From assembly GCA_036736205.1 (NCBI GenBank), contig DAINMX010000077.1, forward strand, positions 1-25,099: a stretch of DNA of 25,099 nt. Direction: 5' to 3'. The stretch is from XYA12-FULL-58-9 sp001798605 (GTDB lineage Bacteria > Myxococcota > XYA12-FULL-58-9). The notes beneath the pieces are model-generated. The model made no database searches. It worked only from the letters and a program-made list of their open reading frames with translations, and was not told the origin of the DNA. Positions 1 to 7,384 of the stretch are shown piece after piece (the stretch's first letter is position 1; each line of letters begins with the position of its first letter). A program made the position numbers and the translations under genes.

Positions 1-135
1 CAGGGGCGGCGCGCCTCACCCGGCCTCACGAATCCGATCTTGGTCTTCTGCCCGAATGACGGTATGTTCGCGCCGTGGCTGGAGATAGGTGTCGCACCAA
101 AGAAGCATCTTACAATCTCTTCGCAGATCGACTAA
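1..135 (+). CDS. C-terminal end of an unidentified protein (cut by window edge)
   Basis: Frame 1 is open from the first base to a TAA at 133-135 and reads as 44 residues with ordinary composition, including NPILVFCPNDGMFAPWLEIG and ending TISSQID. The stop lies 9 bases before the ATG of the glycosyltransferase, the spacing expected within an operon, so this is probably the 3' end of an upstream gene of the same transcript. The fragment is too short to assign to a family. A surface-polysaccharide gene would fit the neighbour, but that is inference from context only. The alternative is that it is non-coding leader that happens to be open. Confidence 0.45.
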   Translation, partial: QGRRASPGLTNPILVFCPNDGMFAPWLEIGVAPKKHLTISSQID

Positions 136-144
136 ACCCGAGCG

Positions 145-1932
145 ATGCTAGGCGTATTGCACGGTTTTTATTTGGACGGATCGCGAAGTAACATCTGGAC
201 CCGAGAGATGGTGGCGGCAGCATGCCGTCTAGGGCGTGACGTACACCTGATCTGCCAAGAGAACCATCCCGAGAAGTATGACTTCATTTCTCAAGCGTAT
301 CGCTATCCGCCCGACGGCGAACCCGTCACCTTCTGGGAAGCGCAGACGCCCTACCCTGGCAAGGTGATCCTCCACAAGCCACAACTGAGCGAAGTCCTGC
401 CGGTATTTGTCAAAGAACACTACGCGGAGTTTTCCCGTCCGACGCCAATGCCGAAGCTGTCGGACAAAGACCTCGAAGACTACATCAACCGAAACGTTGC
501 CGTCGTAACTCGAGTCATTCGCGCGCACGGATTGACAGCGTTGCATGCCAATCATGCCGTGCTCATGCCCACGGTGGCACAGAAGGCTCACGCCGAAACC
601 GGCGTGCCGTATGCTGTGATGCCCCACGGCGCTGACATCGACTACGGCGTTTTGCGTGACCCTCGCATGATGGCACTCGCAGCGGACGCTCTGGCCAGTG
701 CGGCAGCAGTGCTTTGTGTCGGTTCCCCATTGCGCCATCAGATCCTGGACGTGTTCGCTTCCGTACCCAATCTGAAACAACGCCTGGTTGAACTGCCCCT
801 CGCGGTCGACACCACCACGTTCGCGCCCCTCGAGCCCGCGCAGCGTCATGCGGCCGTTTCGGCCATGACAGAGGATCTCAACGACTTACGTCGGGGCCGA
901 CCGTTGGGCATGGACCACACCCACGTGTTGCCCAACGCTCCACACCGGGAAAAACTCCAGGGTTACCTCGAGAGAGAGTCTGACTATTGGAGCGAGGCAC
1001 CAGACGCCGGTCTTGAGGATCGCTTGGAGATGGTCAATTGGAACTCAGATGAGGTCATTGTCTTTGTGGGTCGATTGAACGCTGCCAAGGGAGTTGTCGC
1101 CATCGTGATGGCGTTCCCCGAGATCCTACGCCAAGTGCCGAATGCGCGACTGGTCATCGTCGGAAGCGGTCCTGCCCGCGAAGTCCTGGAGATCTTGGTG
1201 CACGCCCTCGCAAAGGGCCGACACGACTGGATCGAAGCCATCCTTCGCTGGGGGTCGGTGTTGGAGGACGCCCAGTGGCCGGAGGCCTGGAGCTACTGGA
1301 GCCAACTCAAACGCCAGCGCCGCGTTCAAGAGTACCTCGATTGTGCCCGACAAATGGCTGAAAGCCGCATTCTCTTCACCGGCCACCTCGCCCACAAACA
1401 GCTCAAACGCCTCTTGCCCTGTTGCAAGGTGTCGGTCTTCCCTTCCCTAATTCCAGAAACAGGTCCACAGGTTCTTCTCGAGGCGCTCGCCTGTGGAACA
1501 TGGCCCATCGCCACCTACCACGCCGGGACGAGAGCCATCATCGATGCCTGCGCGGAGGTCATCGATCCCAAAGCCGCAGAAACGATGAAGCTCCGCCGCG
1601 GAGTAGAAAACGTGGTGGCAGACATCGCCCGAGCTGTCCCCGTCGGGTTAGCCAATGCAAGTCAACACCGCGCCGCCCTGCGCGAGCTTGCCGTTCAACG
1701 CTTCGACTGGCGCGCGGTCGCAGAGCGTTGGCTGGCAAGCTTGGGCCACATGTCAGATGTTCCACCCGCAACTACTGTGGAACCCAAGTCCGTACCATCG
1801 ACGCCATCGGATCAACCGGAAAAAACGGAACAAACGGAACAAACAGAACAAACGGAACAAACGGATCAACCGGATCAATCGGATCAATCGGGTCGACCGG
1901 ATCAAACGGATCAATCGGATCAATCGAACTGA
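145..1932 (+). CDS. Glycosyltransferase, GT4-like, with repetitive acidic Gln-rich tail
   Basis: This 595-residue protein probably transfers a sugar from a nucleotide-sugar donor to a glycan or lipid at the cytoplasmic face of the inner membrane. The N-terminal half has the Rossmann-type start of GT-B enzymes (HGFYLDGSRSNIWTREM, then HLICQE). The C-terminal half has the group-1 glycosyltransferase signature: VGRLNAAKG near residue 309, LVIVGSGPAREVLE, and an E-x7-E donor motif with E438 and E446 in ETGPQVLLEALACG. There is an insertion of about 70 residues between the VIVGSG strand and the FTGHL strand. From about residue 550 the protein becomes a low-complexity tail of EQT and DQS/DQP triplets encoded by a 9-bp tandem repeat, which is not part of the catalytic fold. 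The ATG at 145 follows the previous stop by 9 bases. Donor and acceptor cannot be told from sequence. Confidence 0.85.
   Translation: MLGVLHGFYLDGSRSNIWTREMVAAACRLGRDVHLICQENHPEKYDFISQAYRYPPDGEPVTFWEAQTPYPGKVILHKPQLSEVLPVFVKEHYAEFSRPTPMPKLSDKDLEDYINRNVAVVTRVIRAHGLTALHANHAVLMPTVAQKAHAETGVPYAVMPHGADIDYGVLRDPRMMALAADALASAAAVLCVGSPLRHQILDVFASVPNLKQRLVELPLAVDTTTFAPLEPAQRHAAVSAMTEDLNDLRRGRPLGMDHTHVLPNAPHREKLQGYLERESDYWSEAPDAGLEDRLEMVNWNSDEVIVFVGRLNAAKGVVAIVMAFPEILRQVPNARLVIVGSGPAREVLEILVHALAKGRHDWIEAILRWGSVLEDAQWPEAWSYWSQLKRQRRVQEYLDCARQMAESRILFTGHLAHKQLKRLLPCCKVSVFPSLIPETGPQVLLEALACGTWPIATYHAGTRAIIDACAEVIDPKAAETMKLRRGVENVVADIARAVPVGLANASQHRAALRELAVQRFDWRAVAERWLASLGHMSDVPPATTVEPKSVPSTPSDQPEKTEQTEQTEQTEQTDQPDQSDQSGRPDQTDQSDQSN
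1810..1929 (+). repeat. 9-bp tandem repeat inside the glycosyltransferase gene
   Basis: About 13 degenerate copies of a 9-bp unit of the form CGGAACAAA or CGGATCAAT/C run to the stop codon. Because the unit is three codons long, gain or loss of copies keeps the frame and only changes the number of (E/D)-Q-(T/S/P) triplets in the protein tail. The first part is mostly GAACAA (Glu-Gln) and the second mostly GATCAA (Asp-Gln), which suggests two rounds of expansion. One divergent unit reads GGTCGACCG (Gly-Arg-Pro). The repeat is followed directly by the AT-rich hipA control region. Confidence 0.9.
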
Positions 1933-1950
1933 AGAACAAACACACCACTT

Positions 1951-1975
1951 TAATAACAATATTATTTGCTATATG
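1951..1975 (+). promoter_or_regulatory. Candidate hipAB promoter with overlapping operator
   Basis: The 68 bases between the glycosyltransferase stop and hipA are strikingly AT-rich compared with their surroundings. They contain an inverted repeat TAATA-N4-TATTA at 1951-1964, which can also be read as AATAA/TTATT at 1952-1966. Next to it is a possible extended -10 (TGCTATATG, 1967-1975). An operator overlapping the promoter would fit autorepression by HipB, as in known hipBA systems. No good -35 is visible, and the repeat does not match the E. coli HipB operator, so this is inference. Confidence 0.35.
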
Positions 1976-2000
1976 AGAACAAAAGTGTACTTATAGTAGT

Positions 2001-3290
2001 GTGAAATGCCATCTACAAATTCACCACGGGGGTTCGTGGCACCCCGTGGCAGAGCTCGAATCGGTTGGCGATTCGGTGGTTGAGGGCCACCGGGGGCGCG
2101 TCCATTTCACCTACGACGACGATTATGCACTGCAACACCTGGGGGCAAGGGATCATCGGGCTGCCTCGTGTTGCCTGCCCGTCGACTTCGACGTGCACAC
2201 CGGCAGCCCATGGCCGGCCTTCATGCTCGACATCCTGCCCGCTGGAGCCGCTCGCAGAACATGGGTCGCGGCCTTGCGCCTCAAAAATGACGAATCCGCC
2301 GACTGGCAACTCATCTTGCGGGGTGCCAGCCATCCACCTGGCAACCTGCGAGTGTTGCCGAGCGAGCCGCCGCCATCGTCGGCGCAAGGGTTCACGCGTG
2401 CACAGGTGGGCAGCCGCGATCCGCAATTCGTCGAGTACGCCTACGAGCATCGCGCTGGCGTGGCCGGCACCAGCGGCGCACATGGAGAGTCGCCGAAGTT
2501 CTTGCTCACCGAAGCTCTGGACGGCCTGTTGCATGCCGATGGCGCTCTCGCAGATGCGCAGGCCAAGAGACATTGGTTGGTCAAGTGGCCGCGCAGCAAT
2601 CGCGACAGCGACCGCCAAATCTTGCGCAACGAGTCAGCGTACTTGCATTTCGCCAACAGGATGGGATTGCGCGTTCATGCCGAGCCAGTGTTCGAGGATG
2701 ACACCCTGTACGTCAAACGCTTCGATCGCCACGTCACCTCCGACGGCGTCGAGCGCTATGGACTCGAATCACTGTGCTCCCTCGCTGGCGTCGCCGCCTA
2801 TGGTGCCCGCATCCCCCAGGAACGTCTGGTACAAGCACTCGCCGACTTCTCCACCAATCCTGACGCCGACATCATCGAGCTGGTGAAACGAGACATATTG
2901 AGTGTCGCACTCGGCAACACCGACAACCACGCACGCAACCAAGCCCTGCTCAAAACCACCGATGGAGCCATGCGTTTGTCCCCCCTATTCGACTTTGCCC
3001 CAATGTTCCTAGACGAGTCCGGTATTCCCCGTTGTTGCCGTTGGACCGCCGTCGAGTCGATGGGTTTCCCCTCCTGGCCCGGGGTCGTAGACATGGTCGA
3101 GCCTCTCATGGCCGACCCAGTGCCCTTACGACCCGCATTGCGGATCATGGCCGATGGCCTCAGCGACGCCCCCGAGCTGCTGCTGGAATGTGGTGCCGAC
3201 TCCATGCTCGTTGAGCGTTTGCGCCGACGTATCGAAGACGTTCGCTGCAGCTTGCACGACATCGAGCCTGTCAGAAAGAGCCGCCCATGA
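2001..3290 (+). CDS. hipA: HipA-family serine/threonine kinase toxin
   Basis: HipA kinases phosphorylate cytoplasmic targets (glutamyl-tRNA synthetase in E. coli), which slows translation and promotes persistence. The 429-residue length matches the family. The features line up with E. coli HipA: ATP-binding lysine K195 in LVKWPRSN, catalytic loop GNTDNHARN with D308, and metal-binding D331 in PLFDFAP, against D309 and D332 in E. coli. The N-terminal 100 residues correspond to the HipA N-terminal subdomain (LPAGAARRTW). Translation starts at GTG 2001 (GTG AAA TGC); the next in-frame ATG lies far inside the protein, and no clear Shine-Dalgarno is seen. The gene overlaps hipB by 4 bases (ATGA). 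The toxin gene comes first, opposite to E. coli hipBA. All key residues are present, so the kinase is probably active. Confidence 0.9.
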   Translation: MKCHLQIHHGGSWHPVAELESVGDSVVEGHRGRVHFTYDDDYALQHLGARDHRAASCCLPVDFDVHTGSPWPAFMLDILPAGAARRTWVAALRLKNDESADWQLILRGASHPPGNLRVLPSEPPPSSAQGFTRAQVGSRDPQFVEYAYEHRAGVAGTSGAHGESPKFLLTEALDGLLHADGALADAQAKRHWLVKWPRSNRDSDRQILRNESAYLHFANRMGLRVHAEPVFEDDTLYVKRFDRHVTSDGVERYGLESLCSLAGVAAYGARIPQERLVQALADFSTNPDADIIELVKRDILSVALGNTDNHARNQALLKTTDGAMRLSPLFDFAPMFLDESGIPRCCRWTAVESMGFPSWPGVVDMVEPLMADPVPLRPALRIMADGLSDAPELLLECGADSMLVERLRRRIEDVRCSLHDIEPVRKSRP

Positions 3291-3559
3291 AGCCGGCCAA
3301 AGACACTGTCACCGCCCGCCGGGACCTGTTCGCAGAAATGGAGCGCGGCGAGTTAAGCATGGTCGACACCATCCGTCGGGCCCGGCGCATCATGGGACTG
3401 AATCAAAAGAAATATGCCGCTCTGGTGGGACTCAGCCCGAGAGTGCTCATCGACTTCGAACGTGGCGCCGGCAATCCAACCTTGGATACTTTGGAAAAAA
3501 TCGGCCGGCCCTTTGGCTTCGAGGTGGCGTACCGGCACCGCGCACGGCCAACCAACTGA
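3287..3559 (+). CDS. hipB: HipB-like XRE-family antitoxin
   Basis: This 90-residue protein has a helix-turn-helix of the XRE/Cro type at about residues 25-80: IRRARRIMGLNQKKYAALVG, then LSPRVLIDFERGAGNPTLDTLEKI. HipB proteins bind and neutralise HipA and repress the operon as DNA-bound dimers. The start codon overlaps the hipA stop (ATGA), so translation is coupled. In canonical hipBA operons the antitoxin gene is first; here it is second, and antitoxin supply would depend on translation through the toxin gene unless an internal promoter exists. About 20 residues precede the HTH, and the C-terminal tail after it is short. Confidence 0.85.
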   Translation: MKPAKDTVTARRDLFAEMERGELSMVDTIRRARRIMGLNQKKYAALVGLSPRVLIDFERGAGNPTLDTLEKIGRPFGFEVAYRHRARPTN

Positions 3560-3612
3560 GACAGCGGTCACCGCGGCCCGCTCTCGTACTCGCGGCACAG
3601 TGCACGTAGGAT

Positions 3613-3819
3613 CTAATCGTCCGTTCCTCGCACAACAACCGCATCACCCTGCTCCGAGAGCTGCGTGCGATCCGAAAAATCAATCAGATGTCCAGATCGC
3701 CGCGCCTTGGTCTCTAAGTAGAAGCGATTGTGCTCGTTGGGGGGCAAGATGTGCGGCACCCGCTCGGCAATGGCCCAGTCCTGTCCCGTCCAGGCCGCGC
3801 AAACACGCGGTTGAAACAG
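3613..3819 (-). pseudogene. 3' remnant of a GTP cyclohydrolase II (ribA-like) gene
   Basis: On the minus strand an open frame with no normal start reads about 68 residues to a TAG at 3613-3615. Its middle part, ERVPHILPPNEHNRFYLETK, followed by ARRSGHLIDF, closely matches the C-terminal end of GTP cyclohydrolase II (family pattern: ERVP...PN.HN..YL.TK...GHL). That enzyme is normally about 200 residues and starts riboflavin synthesis. The GTP-binding and zinc-binding (Cys) regions are absent. The sequence before the match (FQPRVCAAWTGQDW) does not resemble the family, and the frame runs back into the thioredoxin gene in another reading frame. I read it as a truncated, non-functional leftover joined to the 3' end of the thioredoxin/HEAT gene. 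Confidence 0.7.
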
Positions 3820-3821
3820 GT

Positions 3822-4787
3822 CTAGTGTACGAGTTCTTCGAGCACCTCTTTGGCTATCTCTGCGACGTCGGGGTTGGGGTCGGCGAGAAGCCTTTCAATT
3901 GCCGGGCGGGCACGGGGGTCGCCGATTTGGCCGAGCAGATCGACAGTATCCCCGCGCAGGGCGGCGTCTCCGGAATCGACCAACGCCATCAGTTCAACCA
4001 CAGCACTGTCGAGAGCTCGCGGGTTGATCTCCAAGACTCTCTCGGCAATCAGCAGAAGCCCCATGCGATCGGCGGTGGTACTCCCTTGCCAGGCAGTGAC
4101 CAAAGGCTCTGCGCCCTTATCCCGCAATAGCGCAACGGCGGCGGACAACCGTCCCGAGGACATCAAGGAGACGAACACTTCGTTGTTGAAATCGGGCCGA
4201 AGACGACCGGCGATGTGTTTCGCCAATTCCTCGGCGGTGGGTATGCCGACGATCGACAAGCCCCCGTCCACCACGGTCAATGGCACACTGCGCACCCCCA
4301 ACCGCTCGGCGATATCTTTGTGGATGCCTATGTCGATGACCTCTGTGCGCACTGCGGAATGAGCCACGGCCACCCGAATCGCTGACATCACTGCTTGGGG
4401 ACAGTGTGGACAACCAGCCGCAGTCAGAACTTCGACCTTCACCGGAGCGGCCAATGCCTCGTGGTCTTCGTTTAGCTGTGTGGTTGGCTCACCGCAAGTC
4501 AACAGTTCAACACCGCGAACAAAAGGTCGCACGTAACCTGACTCCGGCACAAAGCTCCACAACAGTTGCGGTGCACCACGTCGGGAGAGACCCAAAGCGG
4601 GTGCTGCCCGGCAGAGCCCAGCATCACCCGCGACCACCGTAACCTTCGCGCCGCAGCTCTCTCTTATTTCGATTGCCAATTGCCCAAGCGGGTTATCCGC
4701 GTCACACCCACACAGCGACAACACCAGGGGATGTTCACCGTAAGCCACGCTGGACACAATTTCATTCCGAGATTCGGGGTCGAGCAT
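3822..4787 (-). CDS. Thioredoxin-like protein with C-terminal HEAT repeats
   Basis: A 321-residue protein. It has two thioredoxin-like modules: an N-terminal one without cysteines at an active site, and a second with the redox motif CPHC (C126 and C129 from the chosen start) in VEVLTAAGCPHC, followed by the cis-proline signature VRSVPLTVV. This is the layout of protein disulfide oxidoreductases and AhpF N-terminal domains. The last 100 residues are helical and end in a HEAT-type repeat (DLLGQIGDPRARPAIERLLA), usually a protein-binding surface. I chose ATG 4787 because it follows the HD-gene stop by one base. An in-frame GTG at 4835 would add 16 residues and overlap that gene by 47 bases. The fusion suggests a redox enzyme tethered to a partner; the partner is unknown. 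Confidence 0.75.
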   Translation of the reverse strand: MLDPESRNEIVSSVAYGEHPLVLSLCGCDADNPLGQLAIEIRESCGAKVTVVAGDAGLCRAAPALGLSRRGAPQLLWSFVPESGYVRPFVRGVELLTCGEPTTQLNEDHEALAAPVKVEVLTAAGCPHCPQAVMSAIRVAVAHSAVRTEVIDIGIHKDIAERLGVRSVPLTVVDGGLSIVGIPTAEELAKHIAGRLRPDFNNEVFVSLMSSGRLSAAVALLRDKGAEPLVTAWQGSTTADRMGLLLIAERVLEINPRALDSAVVELMALVDSGDAALRGDTVDLLGQIGDPRARPAIERLLADPNPDVAEIAKEVLEELVH

Positions 4788-4788
4788 T

Positions 4789-5373
4789 CTAGGACTCGAC
4801 AGTACCTGCAAGTCCGAGGTCGGCGGCTCGCTCACGCATACCCATGATCACGTCGGTAATGAGGTCGCCCAGCTCGACTCCCATCATGGCCGCACCCTTC
4901 TCGATCAGTGCGCGGTCGACGCCAGCGGCGAAGTGCTTGTCCTTCCACTTGTTCTTGACGCTTTTTGCCTTCATGTCGAGAACCGACTTCGACGGTCGCA
5001 CCAAGGCTGTGGCCGCAACCAGGCCGCAGAGCTCATCGACGGCGTAGAGCGTCTTCTCCAACGTGGTCTTGGGCTCCACGTCTGAGCACAAACCCCAGCC
5101 ATGTGACACCACCGCGCGGATCCATTCCGGCGGCCACCGGTGCTCGACGAGGATCTCCTCTGTCTTTTTGCAGTGCGCGTTCGGGAATTTCTCGTAGTCG
5201 AGGTCGTGAATTAGGCCGATGACGCCCCAAACCTCCTCGTCCTCGCCCTGCTTGCGCGCCAAATAGCGCATCACCGCCTCTACCCCGAGGGCGTGACGCC
5301 GTGCCCGATCGGTTTCGTTGTACTTGGTCAACAGAGTCCACGCCTGTTCACGGGTCGGCACATTATCTGCCAT
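4789..5373 (-). CDS. HD-domain metal-dependent phosphohydrolase
   Basis: A 194-residue protein of the HD superfamily, which hydrolyses phosphate esters of nucleotides and other small substrates. The metal-binding set is complete: H27 (RRHALGVEAVM), H56-D57 (IGLIHDLDYEKFP) and D113 (YAVDELCGLV), with H91 in VVSHGW also conserved in this subfamily. The ATG at 5373 is preceded by AGGA with 5-base spacing (GGAAAGGACAGCC-ATG). The stop is separated by a single base from the downstream thioredoxin/HEAT start, so the two form an operon. The substrate is not predictable. Similar short HD proteins are often annotated simply as HDIG-domain hydrolases. Confidence 0.85.
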   Translation of the reverse strand: MADNVPTREQAWTLLTKYNETDRARRHALGVEAVMRYLARKQGEDEEVWGVIGLIHDLDYEKFPNAHCKKTEEILVEHRWPPEWIRAVVSHGWGLCSDVEPKTTLEKTLYAVDELCGLVAATALVRPSKSVLDMKAKSVKNKWKDKHFAAGVDRALIEKGAAMMGVELGDLITDVIMGMRERAADLGLAGTVES

Positions 5374-5410
5374 GGCTGTCCTTTCCGAGGAGGAATCATC
5401 CCAAAAGGGG

Positions 5411-5438
5411 ACTATAGTGTTAGCCGGCCCGACATCAA
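5411..5438 (-). promoter_or_regulatory. Candidate promoter for the HD-domain/thioredoxin operon
   Basis: Reading the minus strand, TTGATG (5438-5433) and TATAGT (5416-5411) are separated by 16 bases and lie about 38 bases upstream of the HD-gene ATG. This is an acceptable sigma70-type promoter. The -10 sits in the palindrome ACTATAGT (5411-5418), so a -10 could also be read rightward toward the gene at 5442, although no matching -35 is visible on that side. Confidence 0.35.
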
Positions 5439-5441
5439 ACC

Positions 5442-6716
5442 ATGGACATCGCTTCTCTCATCACTCTCTTAATCTTCGCTGGTAGCGAACTGCCGCACGA
5501 TGACATCGCCCAACTCTTGCCCGAGGTGTCCCCCATCACCGACCATCCCGTTACGTCCATAAGTGCGGCGCAGCACCACAAGGCCCTCGCAGCCCATCCA
5601 GACAACGGCAAGTCCTATTGGCTTCAACCGCTACGCGGCGAACCCTTGGCGCCTCGCTGGGTATTCTTCATTCCCCAATATCATCGTGACGATACCGTCC
5701 CAGTTGCCTGGACCACACTTGGACGCGAGATTCGCGAGGTGCAAGAACGGATCGATGGGTTGATTCAACGACTCGCCGTCGTTCACGGAACACTCTGCCT
5801 CGGCAGTGAGGGGAACATCCGCGACGTGATCCCCTACTCCAGTGAGCTGCGCCAACTTGCCGATTGGCGCGGTGAGCTCATGCGGGGCAAGCGCGCCGTT
5901 CTGTTGGCCTTGGCCGGTGATTCCCGACGTGCGCAGTCCGACCTCGACACCATCACCCGAGTGCTCGACACCACCATGCGCGAGACCGCTATCTATTATG
6001 ATGGTGTCGGCGCTGCCCAAAACCGCCTCAAGGGCCGCATCGAACTCGACCGGTTTGGCATTGAGGACCCTGATTCCAATCAGGAGGCCCTCGCGCTCCT
6101 GCGGCAGTTACGGGAGATTGAGCGCGAGCTCGCCACCCTCGACCCCGGATCCCAACCAGATGAAGTCGGCGTTCTCGGCCAGATGTGGCTTGACGAATAC
6201 CCAACCTACGAGGCCCAAACCCTCATTCCATTGCAGCAATCCCTTGAGCGCTTGGACACTTTGCGTCTGCAGCTGCGCAGTGAGGAATCCGCGGACGCCG
6301 CGGACGCAGTGGTGCAATTCAGCACCCGAGCTCGCCGCATCATAGACGGCCTCATCCGGCCCGACGAGGTGGCCACCAACATCGCGTATTATCGCGAGCT
6401 GGATCGCATCGTCCATGTTGGCGACTCTGAAAATCAGGCGCGTCAACTCACCAAAGCCCAACAGCGGCGACGCAAGCACCTCACAAAAATGGAGCAACAG
6501 GTATCATCCAAGTTCGCGAGGGTGTCGCAGACTCATCGCGAACGGGTGGCTGCCAACAAGGTGATCGAACGCATGATTGCGAAGAATTATCAGAGTTGCA
6601 TCGTCGTCATGGGCGCAGGTCATCAGGAAGGACTGCCCAAGGCCCTCGCCGCTGCAGCCAAGGCGAAGAAAATCGGTCCCTTTGCGACAATCGTCCTCAC
6701 CCCATTCGGTTTTTGA
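5442..6716 (+). CDS. Unknown protein with weak TraB/Tiki-like features
   Basis: I do not recognise a named family with confidence. The 424-residue protein opens with a hydrophobic stretch (IASLITLLIFAG) that may be a weak signal or buried helix. It then shows a strand ending in a histidine (RWVFFIPQYH), an acidic-Gly strand (GTLCLGSEG), a long helical middle rich in Arg, Glu and Leu (about residues 200-370), and a C-terminal strand-turn-helix CIVVMGAGHQEGLPKALAAA. The order of these elements, especially the V-x-G-A-G-H-x-x-G-L end, recalls the TraB/PrgY/Tiki/ChaN superfamily, but the long helical insertion is unusual and the assignment is tentative. No clear ribosome-binding site precedes the ATG. 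It is divergent from the HD operon and convergent with the lipoprotein gene. Confidence 0.65.
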   Translation: MDIASLITLLIFAGSELPHDDIAQLLPEVSPITDHPVTSISAAQHHKALAAHPDNGKSYWLQPLRGEPLAPRWVFFIPQYHRDDTVPVAWTTLGREIREVQERIDGLIQRLAVVHGTLCLGSEGNIRDVIPYSSELRQLADWRGELMRGKRAVLLALAGDSRRAQSDLDTITRVLDTTMRETAIYYDGVGAAQNRLKGRIELDRFGIEDPDSNQEALALLRQLREIERELATLDPGSQPDEVGVLGQMWLDEYPTYEAQTLIPLQQSLERLDTLRLQLRSEESADAADAVVQFSTRARRIIDGLIRPDEVATNIAYYRELDRIVHVGDSENQARQLTKAQQRRRKHLTKMEQQVSSKFARVSQTHRERVAANKVIERMIAKNYQSCIVVMGAGHQEGLPKALAAAAKAKKIGPFATIVLTPFGF

Positions 6717-6745
6717 CGCCAGCCAAAGGGCGATCAACGATGGCC

Positions 6746-7384
6746 TCAGGGACTCAACAGGATTGGCACAGTGAGGATCTGCTCTCTGATCACAGTCACT
6801 TCAGAGCTGCCATTGTATGACAACCCGGTGGCATCGGTGAAGGTCACCGAAATCAGATAGCCGCCATCGGGCAAGGTACCCGAGTAGGCAGCATTGTCGA
6901 TGGCAAACTGACGCGACGCGGGAGCGTCGGCCCGTGCATTGCGCGCCTGGGCGATGACCACGGTCCCCAATGGAATGGAGGTCGAATCGATGGTGGTGAG
7001 CCCACCGACAATGCCCCCCGCAGGGAAGACTGGAATGAGCAAGTCGACAATGGCTTCTCCAGGATCCACGGTGCGAACCAGCTCCCCCCACAGGCTCGGG
7101 GTCTTTGTGCCCCCGTCGCTGAACACCGCCTCTACCTCAAAGCGAAGGTTTGAGCCGGCAAAGATCTCAAGCTCCACGCTGTCAGCAGTATCCACGAGCA
7201 TCTGTTCCTGCTCTAGGATTCCGTCCTCGGCGAACACACGCACGAAAATGGTGTCCACCGTTTGTCCCGACTGCCGCCAGATCGCCGACAAATCGATGCG
7301 AACCCGCGAGTCCCCGCTGCCACCACAGGCCAACAAGCTTGCGGTCAACACGGCACCGAAAATGGCTTTGGTATAGGTTCTCAT
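6746..7384 (-). CDS. Lipoprotein, third gene of the envelope operon
   Basis: The 212-residue product has a classic lipoprotein signal: charged start MRTYTK, hydrophobic core, and lipobox LLAC with the lipidated cysteine at C20. It is followed by GGSGDS, with no Asp at +2, so transport to the outer membrane is expected. The mature part is predicted mostly beta: alternating hydrophobic strands, a possible Ig-like or carboxypeptidase-regulatory-like fold ending in GGYLISVTFTDATGLSYNGSS. No enzyme motif is seen. Its ATG overlaps the FecR-protein stop by 4 bases (ATGA), so it is translationally coupled. It may be a surface or periplasmic partner, or a substrate, of the beta-barrel protein encoded first. 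Confidence 0.8.
   Translation of the reverse strand: MRTYTKAIFGAVLTASLLACGGSGDSRVRIDLSAIWRQSGQTVDTIFVRVFAEDGILEQEQMLVDTADSVELEIFAGSNLRFEVEAVFSDGGTKTPSLWGELVRTVDPGEAIVDLLIPVFPAGGIVGGLTTIDSTSIPLGTVVIAQARNARADAPASRQFAIDNAAYSGTLPDGGYLISVTFTDATGLSYNGSSEVTVIREQILTVPILLSP

Noticed and set aside
1422..1996. Plus-strand frames giving NGTNGT or NKRNKR repeats
   Set aside because: These are other frames of the 9-bp repeat inside the glycosyltransferase gene; the repeat reads the same way in any frame.
4788..4835. GTG start at 4835 for the thioredoxin/HEAT gene
   Set aside because: It would overlap the HD gene by 47 bases; ATG 4787 follows that stop by one base and fits coupling better.
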